Positions 17,720 to 27,684 are shown, counted from the first letter of the stretch. The stretch is DNA of 45,066 nt from Marinomonas pontica (GCF_026191375.1 NZ_JAODTL010000027.1:1-45066), one strand, 5' to 3'. Made by a program: numbers and translations. The notes: generated by a model from the sequence alone, not told the origin.

Positions 17720-18889
17720 TTAAGGAAGGAATAATTCAAGCAATTCGTTAAGGAACAATTTGCCTTTTTCTGTCGTTTTTACTCGCTGTTTTTTCCACTC
17801 ATTGGCATCCAATAAGCCTTGTTTGATTGCCTGTTCACAGGCTGAAATCAACGATTTTGGGGTTTTTTGGTAAGTAAATCGTTCGTAATCCTGTAGATCA
17901 AAGGTTTCGAACAAACGCAGGCGGTTCATCATAAATTCCAGAGGAAGGTCTTCTTGCTCGATGGCTTCTTTGATCACCAAGGCTTCTGGTAAGTTGCTTA
18001 GGTAATGGTTTGGATGGCGAGTCTTTCGTGTACGAAATATTTGACCATTAACTAACGTGATCTTGCCGTGAGCGCCAGCGCCAATGCCGATGTAGTCGCC
18101 GAATCGCCAATAGTTCAGATTGTGCGCAGCGCGATGGTTTGGTTTTGAATTCGCGGACACTTCATACTGCGCGTAACCATGCTGAGTGAGCAAGGCTTGT
18201 CCAGCGTCTTGAATGCCCCACAAGGTGTTGTCTTCTGGCAGTGTGGGCGGACGACGATAAAACTCCGTGTTGGGCTCGATGGTCAATTGATACCAAGACA
18301 AATGCTCGGGGTTCAACTCGATGGCCAACGACAAATCTTCCAATGCCATGTCTAGGCTTTGATCGGGTAAACCGTGCATCAAATCGAGGTTGATATTGTC
18401 GAAGCCTGCGGCTCTGGACTTATCCACAGCGTGGATGGCTTCCTCACGGTTGTGGATTCTTCCTAGGGTTTTCAACAGGTTTGGCTGGAAACTTTGAATG
18501 CCAATTGACAAACGATTGATGCCGGCTTGGCGAAAGTGCCGGAACTTTTCTTGTTCAAACGTGCCCGGATTGGCTTCCATGGTGATTTCGGCGTTGTCCA
18601 CCCACGTCAGTTTGTCGCGCAGGGCGTCCATTAGACGATAATAGAAGTCTTCACTCATTAAACTGGGCGTGCCACCGCCGATGAACGCGGTTTGAATAGG
18701 GCGTCCAGCGACATACGGCATATCTGCGTCTAAATCCGCTAGCAGCTGGGCGAGATAGGCGTCTTCAGGCAGCTTTCCATCGGCTTCAAAGCGATCTGCT
18801 TGGTGCGAATTAAAATCGCAGTAGGGGCATTTTCGAACGCACCAAGGCAAATGAATGTACAAACTTAACGGCGGCAATAGAGCGCTCAA
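17720..18889 (-). CDS. hemW: HemW, radical SAM heme chaperone
   Basis: Radical SAM protein of 389 residues, related to coproporphyrinogen dehydrogenase HemN but of the shorter HemW type. It inserts heme into respiratory enzymes. The cluster motif reads CVRKCPYCDF (CxxxCxxC), followed by AFIGGGTPSLM and the SIGIQSF segment typical of the family. The start is a TTG at 18889 that shares bases with the TGA of rdgB, so it is translationally coupled. The same rdgB-hemW pairing is found in many gammaproteobacteria. Confidence 0.92.
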   Translation of the reverse strand: MSALLPPLSLYIHLPWCVRKCPYCDFNSHQADRFEADGKLPEDAYLAQLLADLDADMPYVAGRPIQTAFIGGGTPSLMSEDFYYRLMDALRDKLTWVDNAEITMEANPGTFEQEKFRHFRQAGINRLSIGIQSFQPNLLKTLGRIHNREEAIHAVDKSRAAGFDNINLDLMHGLPDQSLDMALEDLSLAIELNPEHLSWYQLTIEPNTEFYRRPPTLPEDNTLWGIQDAGQALLTQHGYAQYEVSANSKPNHRAAHNLNYWRFGDYIGIGAGAHGKITLVNGQIFRTRKTRHPNHYLSNLPEALVIKEAIEQEDLPLEFMMNRLRLFETFDLQDYERFTYQKTPKSLISACEQAIKQGLLDANEWKKQRVKTTEKGKLFLNELLELFLP

Positions 18890-19503
18890 AGTGCCTTTCC
18901 TGTTGTGGTGTGTTGTTGGAACGCAGCGAACATGTGCTTTAATGCTTTGCCGCGATGACTAATTTGGTTCTTCACTTCTTTTGGTAGGCTGGCGGCACTG
19001 CAGCCACATTCAGGCACATAAAATATCGGATCATAACCAAAGCCCTCTTGGCCTTCTATGGCGGTCAAAATGCGGCCCTCCCAAACGCCATGAAAAACCT
19101 GCGGCGTTGGGTCATCTTTGTGGCGCATGTAGGCCAATACGCAGTGAAAGCGAGCGGTGCGCTCTTCTTCTGGAACGCCGTCTAGCTTTTCTAACAGAAG
19201 TTGGTTGTTCGCGTCATTATTGCCATGTTCACCCGCAAAACGTGCTGAATAAATACCCGGTGCGCCGTCGAGATAGTCGACTTCGATACCGGAATCATCC
19301 GCCAACGCGGGTAAACCTGTTTGAGCACAGGCGTTTCTCGCTTTGAGAATGGCGTTTTCAATAAAACTTAGCCCTGTTTCTTCGGCTTCTTCGACATTAA
19401 ATTCGCTTTGGGGTTTTACATCAATGCCCATGTCGCCAAGTAACGTATTGAATTCTTTGATCTTTCCAGCGTTGTTGCTGGCTAGCACGATGGTTTTTGG
19501 CAT
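18886..19503 (-). CDS. rdgB: RdgB, non-canonical purine NTP pyrophosphatase (dITP/XTP)
   Basis: Ham1/RdgB house-cleaning enzyme of 205 residues that hydrolyses dITP, ITP and XTP to the monophosphate. Family motifs are VLASNNAGKIKEF at the N-terminus, ADDSGIEVDYLDGAPGIYSARFAG in the middle and GFGYDPIFYVPE with SHRGKAL near the end. The start at 19503 follows an AAGGA site. It overlaps the hemW start by four bases. Confidence 0.95.
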   Translation of the reverse strand: MPKTIVLASNNAGKIKEFNTLLGDMGIDVKPQSEFNVEEAEETGLSFIENAILKARNACAQTGLPALADDSGIEVDYLDGAPGIYSARFAGEHGNNDANNQLLLEKLDGVPEEERTARFHCVLAYMRHKDDPTPQVFHGVWEGRILTAIEGQEGFGYDPIFYVPECGCSAASLPKEVKNQISHRGKALKHMFAAFQQHTTTGKAL

Positions 19504-19529
19504 CGGTTTTTCCTTTTTATTCTTTAAAA

Positions 19530-19556
19530 CAAAGGCGGCTGATACGCCGCCTTGTT
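19530..19556 (-). terminator. Hairpin between metW and rdgB
   Basis: An 8-bp stem AAGGCGGC / GCCGCCTT with a 6-base loop and a T-rich tail on the minus strand. It could end or reduce metXW transcription ahead of rdgB. Confidence 0.6.
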
Positions 19557-19593
19557 GTGTTCTTTTGATTCGATGGTTGCCGTTTTTCGCGTA

Positions 19594-20184
19594 TTAACGA
19601 CTGATGTGGAATATCGCCGTTTCACTGAATAGGTTCGGCATGGAACGAATCCACCAGTGGTCTTTTAGCTGACCATCGACAGCCGCCCAACGCAGCACTT
19701 TGATGTTTTTCTCTTTACACAGACGTTCAAAGTCTTGGAAGGTAAAGAAGTGAATATTGGGGGTGTCATACCAATTGTAGGGCAAGAAATCAGAAACGGG
19801 CATGCGACCTTTTAGCGCCAAATGCAGACGGCTGCGCCAGTGTCCGAAGTTTGGGAAGGTAATGATGCATTCTTTGCCGATGCGCAGCATTTCGTCGATC
19901 AATAAGTCGGGGCGACGGAATTGTTGCAAGGCGTGCGTCATCAATACAAGGTCAAAGCTTTGGTCATCAAAGTTCTGTAAGCCTTCATCGATGTTTTGCT
20001 CTAAGACTGGAATGCCTTTTTCGATACAGGTATTTAAATCGTCAGGTCCGATTTCTAAACCATAGCCGTTTACCTGTTTATTTTTAATCAGATGGTGGAG
20101 CAATTCGCCGGGACCACAAGCCAAGTCCAGCACTCGAATATTGGGCTGAACCCATTCATCGATGATTTCTAAATCAGAGCGCAT
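19594..20184 (-). CDS. metW: MetW, methionine biosynthesis protein
   Basis: SAM-dependent-methyltransferase-like protein of 196 residues, partner of MetX in many proteobacteria. Motif I reads VLDLACGPGELLHHL, and LPYNWYDTPNIHFFTFQDFE is characteristic of MetW. Its ATG shares one base with the TAA of metX (TAATG), showing tight coupling. MetW is needed for MetX activity in some species. Confidence 0.95.
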   Translation of the reverse strand: MRSDLEIIDEWVQPNIRVLDLACGPGELLHHLIKNKQVNGYGLEIGPDDLNTCIEKGIPVLEQNIDEGLQNFDDQSFDLVLMTHALQQFRRPDLLIDEMLRIGKECIITFPNFGHWRSRLHLALKGRMPVSDFLPYNWYDTPNIHFFTFQDFERLCKEKNIKVLRWAAVDGQLKDHWWIRSMPNLFSETAIFHISR

Positions 20185-21341
20185 TATTTGACCTCCGTGG
20201 TTAAGCGATTGGCGACCCGGGTTAAAAACGTGTTTAACACAGACATATAGCGTGGAATCGGGAACAAAAAGGCATCGTGACCTTCGGCGGCTTCGATTTT
20301 TGCATACGAGACCTGCTTGCCTGCTTTGACCAAAGCATTGACGATTTCCTCACTGCGCTCAGGGGAGAACCGCCAGTCGGTGGTGAAGGAAACCAGAAGG
20401 AATTCGCATTGCGCGCGACTCAACACAGCAGAAAGATCGCCATTGGTTTGTGAGGCTGGATCAAAATAATCCAATGCTTTGGTCATCAACATGTAAGTGT
20501 TGGCATCAAAGCGTTTGGTGAAGGCTTCCCCTTGATAGCGCAGGTAGCTTTCTACTTCAAACTCAATACCGTAGTTGTACTGGTAGCTATCGTGACGCAT
20601 TTGACGACCAAATTTGGCGCCCATGGCATCGTCTGATAAATAGGTAATGTGACCTAACATGCGCGCCAATCCAAGCCCGTTGGTGGGCACCGAATCGTTG
20701 TCGAGATAATTGCCTTCGAAAAAATCTGGGTCGCGACGAATGGATTGACGTGCGACTTCGTTAAAGGCGATGTTCTGCGTGGACAGTTTGGGCGCGGAAG
20801 CGACGATGACGGCCGACTTCAGGCGGGTTGGAAAGCGGATGCTCCACTCCAATACTTGCATGCCACCTAGGCTGCCACCGACTATCGCGGCAAAGGTTTG
20901 AATGCCTAATAAATCCGCCAAACGTGCTTGGCTTTCTACCCAATCTTCGACTGTCACAATGGGAAAACTGGCTTCCCAACGTTGTCCTGTTTCTGGGTTG
21001 ATGCTGGTGGGACCGGTAGAACCGCAACAGCCGCCTAAGTTATTAAGTGCAATGACAAAAAACGTGTTGGTATCGATGGCTTTGCCAGGTCCAATTGCCG
21101 AATCCCACCAGCCAGGTTTGCTGTCAGACATGGCGTGATAGCCCGCTGCGTGATGATCACCACTGAGCGCATGGCAAATTAAAACGGCGTTAGACGCATC
21201 GCTGTTAAGCGTTCCATAGGTCTCATAGACCAGATCATAAGAAGCCAGTGTTTGTCCGCACGCAAGCGGCAAAGGCGTGTCGAAATGCGCCGTCTGTGGC
21301 GTGACAATACCAACAGAGTCGGCTGAAATGACGTCCGGCAT
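20184..21341 (-). CDS. metX: MetX, homoserine O-acyltransferase
   Basis: Alpha/beta hydrolase-fold acyltransferase of 385 residues, first step of methionine synthesis from homoserine. The nucleophile Ser is in [12 protein letters not shown], the catalytic His in EGHDAFLF, and the oxyanion region reads [14 protein letters not shown]. Pseudomonas-type MetX enzymes paired with MetW use succinyl-CoA, while others use acetyl-CoA. I cannot fix the acyl donor from the sequence alone. It is the first gene of the metX-metW pair. Confidence 0.93.
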   Translation of the reverse strand: MPDVISADSVGIVTPQTAHFDTPLPLACGQTLASYDLVYETYGTLNSDASNAVLICHALSGDHHAAGYHAMSDSKPGWWDSAIGPGKAIDTNTFFVIALNNLGGCCGSTGPTSINPETGQRWEASFPIVTVEDWVESQARLADLLGIQTFAAIVGGSLGGMQVLEWSIRFPTRLKSAVIVASAPKLSTQNIAFNEVARQSIRRDPDFFEGNYLDNDSVPTNGLGLARMLGHITYLSDDAMGAKFGRQMRHDSYQYNYGIEFEVESYLRYQGEAFTKRFDANTYMLMTKALDYFDPASQTNGDLSAVLSRAQCEFLLVSFTTDWRFSPERSEEIVNALVKAGKQVSYAKIEAAEGHDAFLFPIPRYMSVLNTFLTRVANRLTTEVK

Positions 21342-21493
21342 AGGTGTGTTTGTATCCTAAACTAAAGTCCTAAAGAAAGTGCTCGAGTTCCCGTGAAGAC
21401 GAGTGGGAAGATTCATCGATGAGTGATGCCGTACAGTCTAGCGTTTGCGCCTAGTGTCATCAAGAGGTGGGACGGAAAACACACTAGACGACT

Positions 21494-21534
21494 CAATGCT
21501 TCTACCGTGTGTGCGGGTATGGGTAGAAGCATTG
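21494..21534 (-). repeat. Stem-loop downstream of the chemotaxis receptor gene
   Basis: A 13-base inverted repeat CAATGCTTCTACC / GGTAGAAGCATTG with a 15-base loop and no T run on the minus strand. It lies just after the receptor stop, so it may protect or end its transcript with help from Rho. Confidence 0.55.
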
Positions 21535-21555
21535 GATCGGGAGGTTTTTAGAGCG

Positions 21556-23442
21556 TTACGCGAGTGTGAACACCTGCGTTTTGTTGGCCAGTTGTTCAGA
21601 GAGCTGCTGAATCTGTTTGGTCTTGTCGGCCATCATATCAATAGAACGCGTGTCTTGGTTGAGCTGTTGGGCAATTTGCTCCATTTCCGTGCTCATTTGA
21701 ATCGCGGTACTGGCCACGTCGTGTATGGCATTCGCCATGGAGTCGGTCGATTTCGACCCGGTCATGGCATTGCTTTCGATATCACGCATGGCTTCTTCGG
21801 CCTTAGTACCGTTTTCACTGATGGTTTTCAGGTTGTCTTGGCCGCTTTCCATGGTGGTGATCGCGGTTTGAGTAGACTGCTGAATGGTGCTGACGATGTC
21901 GGTGATTTTTGACGTGGCGTCGACGGTTTTTTCAGCCAAGGCTCTTACTTCGTCAGCGACCACAGAGAAGCCGCGACCCGCTTCGCCTGCGCGAGCGGCT
22001 TCGATGGCCGCGTTTAATGCCAGCAAGTTGGTTTGGCTGGCCAGATCGTTGATCATGGCAATGACGCTGTCGATGTCTTTTGATAAACGTCCTAGCTCGT
22101 TGAGCTGTTGACTGGTCATGTTCACAATGCCGACCGTGTCACTGATGCTGTGTAACACCATTTTGATGGTGTCGGCCCCAGATTTAGCTGACTGGTAAGT
22201 TTCGCTTGAATGCCCTTTCAATTCGTTCGTGGTGTTGGACAGCTCAGTCAAACGATTGGAAATATCATCGGTTGCGGTGGCGAGCGAATGGGTTCGCTGG
22301 TTTACTAAATGGTTACTGCTGGCAATGCTACTGATGGTGTTGTTCAGATCTGTCGACATGGTGCTGACGTTGTCGGTGGTCGACACCACGTCTTTTAGTA
22401 CATTGCCTAATCCTCCCGTCATTTCGTTAAGAGATTGACTCAGTTGGTCAAATTCATCGTTACGCTTGGTGTTCACCATGGCTTTGGAAGACATGTCGCC
22501 TTGCTTGACTTTGTTTAGATCGGTAATGACATTTTGTAGAGTTTTATTCACGCTGCGTAAAATTACTATCATAAGTAACGCTGCCAATAAAATGATGGCG
22601 ATACTTACCGCAAGCAATGTGGCATTGGCTTGAGCAGAGCTGTTTTCGGCATCATTTTCGGCCTTGAGTACCTTGGCTTCAATTAACGCGTTGGCGTTGA
22701 GCTGGCTTTCGGTAAATTGATTTTTCTGAGTGGCAAAAGTCTGCTGTATCTCATTGAGGTTGGCGTATTCTTTTCCATATTGTAGCAGCGCATCACGATA
22801 GGCTTGAGCTTTTACACCGTGTGTATCTTGGAAGCCAAAGTTATCGATACGGCTGTAGTAACGGTCGTAGCTGGTGGTGAACTCCTCAAGGTTGCTGTCG
22901 GTTGGGTCTGCTAAGTAGCCTGCTTCCGCTTTGCGCACATTGGTGAATTCTCGTTTCAATAAACTTAATTTCTGAATGTCGACCGTGATATCCGAGCCCA
23001 TTTTGTCAATGCTGCCACGTAAGCCAGATGATGAATCAAAACCGATGACGTTACGTTCATTGATCAGGGCGACCAGTGCTTGGCTGTAGTTGGTGATTTC
23101 AACAAGGTTGTCTCGTAGTGCTTCTTTTAGATCTTGGCTGTTTGCTTGTTCAATGTTGGCGGTAATGGTCGTGGCGTTTTGCTCGATTTGTTGATTGGCC
23201 GTGGCAAGGTATTCTTGGAAGTTATCTACGGAGATGGAGCGAAGGCCGTCGGCGATTTCGAGCATTTGAATGCTTAGGTGGTCATTCGATGCCTGAATTT
23301 TAGACAAATTTCTGAGTTCGTTATTGGCTTCTTTTTGGGATGCCAATCCACCAATGGCGACAAAGGTGACGATAACGAGCCCTAAAATGGCGGTAATCAA
23401 TAATATTAATAGTTTCGTTTTAAAGGATAGGTTAACCAGCAT
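21556..23442 (-). CDS. Methyl-accepting chemotaxis protein
   Basis: Membrane chemoreceptor of 628 residues from the ATG at 23442, chosen because AGGAAGG sits just before it. The upstream extension in the same frame lacks a ribosome site. It has a membrane helix near residues 9-32, a periplasmic helical ligand domain of about 240 residues (helical-bundle type), a second membrane helix ([20 protein letters not shown]), a HAMP domain and the kinase-control hairpin tip [29 protein letters not shown]. No C-terminal CheR-binding pentapeptide is seen. The ligand is unknown. Confidence 0.92.
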   Translation of the reverse strand: MLVNLSFKTKLLILLITAILGLVIVTFVAIGGLASQKEANNELRNLSKIQASNDHLSIQMLEIADGLRSISVDNFQEYLATANQQIEQNATTITANIEQANSQDLKEALRDNLVEITNYSQALVALINERNVIGFDSSSGLRGSIDKMGSDITVDIQKLSLLKREFTNVRKAEAGYLADPTDSNLEEFTTSYDRYYSRIDNFGFQDTHGVKAQAYRDALLQYGKEYANLNEIQQTFATQKNQFTESQLNANALIEAKVLKAENDAENSSAQANATLLAVSIAIILLAALLMIVILRSVNKTLQNVITDLNKVKQGDMSSKAMVNTKRNDEFDQLSQSLNEMTGGLGNVLKDVVSTTDNVSTMSTDLNNTISSIASSNHLVNQRTHSLATATDDISNRLTELSNTTNELKGHSSETYQSAKSGADTIKMVLHSISDTVGIVNMTSQQLNELGRLSKDIDSVIAMINDLASQTNLLALNAAIEAARAGEAGRGFSVVADEVRALAEKTVDATSKITDIVSTIQQSTQTAITTMESGQDNLKTISENGTKAEEAMRDIESNAMTGSKSTDSMANAIHDVASTAIQMSTEMEQIAQQLNQDTRSIDMMADKTKQIQQLSEQLANKTQVFTLA

Positions 23443-23623
23443 AATGACCTTCCTGCTCGGCAGTATGTTTAAACAATGTGCACATAAATAGTACATGGGT
23501 TGTTAAGCTATGCAAGCATCGTGCTAACAAAATACAACCGTTAGGATAACGAGGTTTGAGCCGAGTATGAGGAAGGGGATTCTGGCTTGCGCATTATTGG
23601 TGCGCGAGGTGGTGTTGGTTGTC

Positions 23624-23656
23624 ACCAAAAGCCCTATTTTGGCTAGGGCTTTTGGT
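23624..23656 (-). terminator. Terminator downstream of rsmD
   Basis: A perfect 13-bp stem ACCAAAAGCCCTA / TAGGGCTTTTGGT with a 7-base loop, directly after the rsmD stop. T-rich arms make it usable on the minus strand. Confidence 0.8.
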
Positions 23657-23661
23657 TGCGC

Positions 23662-24261
23662 TTATTTCGATACTTCAAATAAACGATAGACAAGTTGGCC
23701 TGCGTTTTTTTCTTTTATTAATGACCAATGCATTGGTAACTCTGGAAGAGGCGCTTCTTTTTCCATTTCTATGTACACCAAGGCACGATCCGCCAGCCAA
23801 CCTTTTTCCAATAAAGGGATGATTTGCCCCAACCAACCTTTTCTAAATGGCGGATCCAAGAAGACAATGTCCATGGCGTGCGGCGTTACCGTGTCTAGGA
23901 AAACCGCCGCATTTTGAGCGATGACGTTGGCATTGGTTGCGCCCAGCGTGGATAGGTTCGCTGTCATTTGTTGTGACACAACACGCGAATTGTCCACAAA
24001 CGTGAGGTGTTTTGCGCCGCGAGACAGTGCCTCTAACCCCAATGCGCCTGAGCCGCAAAATAGATCGCCACATACGGCGCCGGGGATCTGGTGATTGATC
24101 CAATTGAATAGGGTTTCTCTTACTCGGTCCGGTGTCGGACGCAGCCCTTCAATATCTGGAATGGGCAGTTGGCGCGAGCGCCATTCGCCGGCGATGATGC
24201 GCAGCTTGGAGGCTTTCGCTTTGCTTTTGTTCGACGCGTTATTTAGGGCGTTTTTTTTCAT
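23662..24261 (-). CDS. rsmD: RsmD, 16S rRNA (guanine966-N2)-methyltransferase
   Basis: SAM-dependent methyltransferase of 199 residues that modifies G966 of 16S rRNA. N-terminal LRIIAGEWRSRQLP and GLRPTPDRVRETLFNW, SAM motif GDLFCGSGALGLEALSRGA and catalytic FLDPPFRKG are all present. The frame is open further upstream, but the ATG at 24261 overlaps the stop of the M16-like gene in an ATGA and gives the family's usual N-terminus. The two genes are therefore coupled. Confidence 0.93.
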   Translation of the reverse strand: MKKNALNNASNKSKAKASKLRIIAGEWRSRQLPIPDIEGLRPTPDRVRETLFNWINHQIPGAVCGDLFCGSGALGLEALSRGAKHLTFVDNSRVVSQQMTANLSTLGATNANVIAQNAAVFLDTVTPHAMDIVFLDPPFRKGWLGQIIPLLEKGWLADRALVYIEMEKEAPLPELPMHWSLIKEKNAGQLVYRLFEVSK

Positions 24262-25574
24262 TGATAAACCTGAATTTCTTGGTAAGACGATGGCCGTAAT
24301 AAACGCGTTAGGGCCGCTTGATACTCTTCGACGGTGAAGCTGTCGACCGCTTCTTGATAGCCATTGGCAAATTTTTCTAAATTCAGCGCGCCATTTTCGT
24401 GAGTGACTTGCGTGGCAATTTGACTCCACCACGTTGGCGACAATGTTTGCTGTTCTAGTTGGCTTTTAAAAGAGTCCAGCAAGGTCTGAAACATTTTTTT
24501 GTTATTGGCAGAAGGAACTTGTTCCGAAAAAGCCAAACTTTTAGGGTAAATCATCTGGTCGGCTGGCCGATTCGTTGTGGCGTCGGGCGAGGCTACACTG
24601 TTGCCATATTGAATGCTCCACCAAGCCCAAGGGTGTTGCGGAGAGAGCGTCAATGCGAGTTGTACAAAGTCGATATGAGTCTGCTTGTTTAGCGTAGCCA
24701 CTAAGTCAGCCCCCCAAATTTGTAAGCTAATCCATTCTTTTATGTCGGTGACTGGCATCAGTGCAATGGCGCTGCGTGTTTGCCAAAGCGTGCCTTCATT
24801 CTGTTTGATGATGGTGCTTAGCGGCTCGCTGTAAATGCTTTCGTTAGGTGAGGTGGCGATTTGGTACTCTTGGCTGATTTTGTTTAAAGCGGCCTGTAAG
24901 GTGTTTTTTGCTTCAGTGGGCAGTTCGCCAATGATGTAAATCGCGGTCGCGGACGATTTTAAGCGTTGGTAATAATCAATCACTTGCTCTAATGATACAG
25001 GCACGCTATTGGAACTGATTTGTTTATTGTTTTTGTCGAAGAATAGGACGTTTTCGAGTTCGTGTTGAATAGGGGGATTTTGTGTGCGCTGGCTTTGCCA
25101 ATTGTCGAAGGTGCGGCGTTTGAAATCTGGGTTGCTCAGCCAGTTGGTTACTAATGACAAGGTGGGGAGCAAATAGCGTGTTTCGTTGCTTAACGTTAAA
25201 CAAATGGTTTGACTTTCGTGATCATAATAGCTGTTTGCGCTGGCGGCTAAAGGCGCTAATCTTTGATTGATGGACGCTGTGCTTAACGGTAGAGAATCGC
25301 TCATTAGCATCGCCAGAGTGGTTTGTATCAGGGCTGTGTTGGTGGTGGCGGAATGGAATGAGAAGCGAAGTTCGACCTTGTCGGTGTTTTCCCATTCTTC
25401 CTGCTTTAACCAAATGACAGGGATACCAGAGGTCGTCGTCCAGCGTTCGATCGTCGGGGTGGGAAGTGTGTTGTTGGTGGCGATTAGATTAAGCAGCCAG
25501 ATGCTTAGGGTGCAGAGCAACATAATCGCCGCTAAAACCGGACGGCTAAAGAGAGGTTTGTCACTGTTAAACAT
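24258..25574 (-). CDS. M16 (insulinase) family peptidase homologue lacking the zinc site
   Basis: Protein of 438 residues with an N-terminal hydrophobic segment (PVLAAIMLLCTLSIWLLNLIA), so it is membrane-anchored or secreted. The early TTSGIPVIWLKQEEWENTDKVELRFSF matches the first strands of M16 peptidases. The HxxEH zinc motif that should follow is absent: the stretch reads TALIQTTLAMLMSDSLPL. It resembles the non-catalytic member of the paired M16 genes found between ftsY and rsmD in Pseudomonas. The catalytic partner is not here: only 163 bases separate this start from ftsY. Function unknown. Confidence 0.75.
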   Translation of the reverse strand: MFNSDKPLFSRPVLAAIMLLCTLSIWLLNLIATNNTLPTPTIERWTTTSGIPVIWLKQEEWENTDKVELRFSFHSATTNTALIQTTLAMLMSDSLPLSTASINQRLAPLAASANSYYDHESQTICLTLSNETRYLLPTLSLVTNWLSNPDFKRRTFDNWQSQRTQNPPIQHELENVLFFDKNNKQISSNSVPVSLEQVIDYYQRLKSSATAIYIIGELPTEAKNTLQAALNKISQEYQIATSPNESIYSEPLSTIIKQNEGTLWQTRSAIALMPVTDIKEWISLQIWGADLVATLNKQTHIDFVQLALTLSPQHPWAWWSIQYGNSVASPDATTNRPADQMIYPKSLAFSEQVPSANNKKMFQTLLDSFKSQLEQQTLSPTWWSQIATQVTHENGALNLEKFANGYQEAVDSFTVEEYQAALTRLLRPSSYQEIQVYQ

Positions 25575-25737
25575 AATGAACCCTGAAATGGTAAGAGTTA
25601 GCGTGAAACTAGGCCTGTTTGCGCGCTAGAATGATGATAAAATAATCGTTTTTAAGCGTCTATCTATAGGGCGCCGTGTCCAATCATAGCATTTCACTGA
25701 TGTTAACTGCATCAGTCAAAATAAAGAGACCGATTTA

Positions 25738-26962
25738 ATGGAAGTTGTTAATCAAATTATTGCTTTTTTTACACCGTATCTTGGTGAATATGCTCGTTAT
25801 GTTCCTATCGTGATAGGCACACTGTTAGCGATCATGGCGTTTGTTGTGCGTCGACGCTTTGTGAATAAAATGAATGCAGATATCAAAGCGGCTAAGAAAA
25901 AGGATATAGATTCCTTAAAGGTTGCTGAACCTGAAGTCGATGCGGCGGAAACTGTGCAGGCGCCAGCGGCGTTGGCGGATGATGCGGCGGTTGCCACTGC
26001 GCAATCTGTTGAGCCGATAGCGGAAGTCAAGGAACCAACTTCTGTCTTGGTCTCAGCGCATTAAATCCGGTTTATCCCGAACTCGAAGCGGCTTGGGGAA
26101 TGGCTTGTCGTCTGTGATCAGTGGCAACAAAAAAGTCGATGGCGATTTACCGGAAGAGTTGGAAACACAGTTATTAATGGCCGATGTGGGCATTGATGCT
26201 ACCCAAACATTAATGAATGGCTTGACGGAAAAGTTAAACCGCAAAGAGCTGAAAGACGCTGATACCTTGCTGGCTCAGTTGAAAGCCGATATGCAGGGGA
26301 TTTTAAAAACATCCGAGCAGGTTCTGGAACCTGCAAACCAAGAAGGTCCGTTCGTTATTTTGATGGTGGGCGTAAACGGGGTGGGCAAAACAACAACGAT
26401 TGGCAAGCTGGCGAAAAAATATCAGGCCGAAGGCAAAAGTGTTATGTTGGCCGCAGGCGATACGTTCCGTGCCGCGGCGGTGGAGCAATTGCAAGTGTGG
26501 GGCGAGCGCAACAACGTGCCTGTGGTAGCGCAACACACGGGGGCGGATTCGGCGTCGGTGATTTACGATGCGATTGAATCGGCTAAGGCGAAAGGTGTCG
26601 ATATTGTGATTGCCGATACGGCAGGGCGTTTGCAGAATAAAGCGAATTTGATGAACGAATTGTCCAAAGTGGTTCGCGTGATGAAAAAGCTTGATGTGCA
26701 TGCCCCACATGAAGTGATGTTGGTGCTGGACGCAGGCACAGGACAAAACGCGATCAGCCAAGCCAAACTGTTTTCTGAAGCGGTTGGCGTGAGCGGTATT
26801 ACATTGACAAAGCTCGATGGCACGGCAAAAGGCGGTATCATCTTTGCGATATCCAAACAGTTTGGGTTGCCAATTCGTTATATTGGCGTGGGTGAACAAG
26901 CCGATGACTTGCGTCCTTTTGTTGCTCAAGAATTTGTGGATGCCTTGTTCGATAGCGAGTAA
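25738..26962 (+). CDS. ftsY: FtsY, SRP receptor GTPase, with an N-terminal membrane helix; frameshift in the linker
   Basis: Signal recognition particle receptor, about 407 residues when joined. The first part (25738 to about 26040) holds a membrane helix (YVPIVIGTLLAIMAFVVRR) and an Ala/Glu-rich acidic linker. The second part, in another frame, gives SWSQRIKSGLSRTRSGLG and the full NG domain: GVNGVGKTTTIGKLA (G1), DTAGRLQNK (G3), TKLDGTAKGG (G4). Removing one base at about 26036-26046 joins them, and the total length is consistent with one extra base. ftsY is essential, so the break is most likely a sequence error. It heads ftsY-ftsE-ftsX. Confidence 0.9.
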
Positions 26963-27012
26963 AAACGCATTAACCTTTTTTGTAAGGTTTTATTTAAGGA
27001 TAACGAATTAAC

Positions 27013-27684
27013 GTGGAAATCGAATTTCAGCGGGTGGGTAAGAAGTACGAGAGTGGCCAAGAAGCATTGTCGCAAGTGAGTTTTCATTTGCAACAAGGTG
27101 AAATGGCGTTTCTCACTGGGCATTCTGGTGCCGGTAAAAGTACCTTAATGAAACTCATGATGATGATAGAGCGCCAAACATCAGGCCAGATATTGGTCGA
27201 TGGTGTGGATTTACGTACGCTGAGCCGTCGTGCTGTTCCTCAACATCGTCGTCGTGTCGGGGTGGTGTTCCAAAACCATCAGCTGTTATTAGATCGCAGT
27301 GTTTTTCACAATGTGGCGTTGCCGTTGCAAGTGAGTGGTGCTGACCCTCAACAGATTGCGAAACGTGTGCGTGCGGCACTAGACAAAGTTGGCTTGTTGG
27401 ACAAGGAAAAATACAATCCGATGGCCTTGTCCGGTGGTGAACAGCAACGGGTAGGTATAGCCAGAGCGGTGGTGAATAAGCCTCAACTGTTACTGGCGGA
27501 CGAACCGACGGGTAACTTGGACCCTAAATTGTCGGCAGAGATTATGAATCTATTCCAAGAATTCAATCGCGTTGGTGTGACGGTGCTTGTGGCGAGTCAT
27601 GATCTGGCGTTGGTTGCGCGTATGCGTCATCGTGTCTTGACCCTAAACCAAGGGCGCATGGTGAATGATGGAGGGTTTGGCTAA
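27013..27684 (+). CDS. ftsE: FtsE, cell-division ABC ATPase
   Basis: ATPase of 223 residues that with FtsX controls septal peptidoglycan hydrolases. Walker A GHSGAGKST, signature LSGGEQQRVGIARA, Walker B LLLADEPTGNLDP and H-loop VASHDLALV are intact. The start is a GTG at 27013. Its TAA is followed at once by the ftsX ATG. Confidence 0.95.
   Translation: MEIEFQRVGKKYESGQEALSQVSFHLQQGEMAFLTGHSGAGKSTLMKLMMMIERQTSGQILVDGVDLRTLSRRAVPQHRRRVGVVFQNHQLLLDRSVFHNVALPLQVSGADPQQIAKRVRAALDKVGLLDKEKYNPMALSGGEQQRVGIARAVVNKPQLLLADEPTGNLDPKLSAEIMNLFQEFNRVGVTVLVASHDLALVARMRHRVLTLNQGRMVNDGGFG

Noticed and set aside
23443..23496. Longer start for the chemotaxis receptor (MYYLCAHC...)
   Set aside because: There is no ribosome site for it, while AGGAAGG precedes the ATG at 23442, which begins with a normal membrane helix.
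24262..24432. Longer start for rsmD
   Set aside because: It would lie entirely within the M16-like gene, and the ATG at 24261 forms a standard ATGA overlap and matches family length.
26030..26050. Programmed frameshift in ftsY
   Set aside because: No slippery heptamer, no downstream stem or internal Shine-Dalgarno, and similar indels occur in several unrelated genes of the window.
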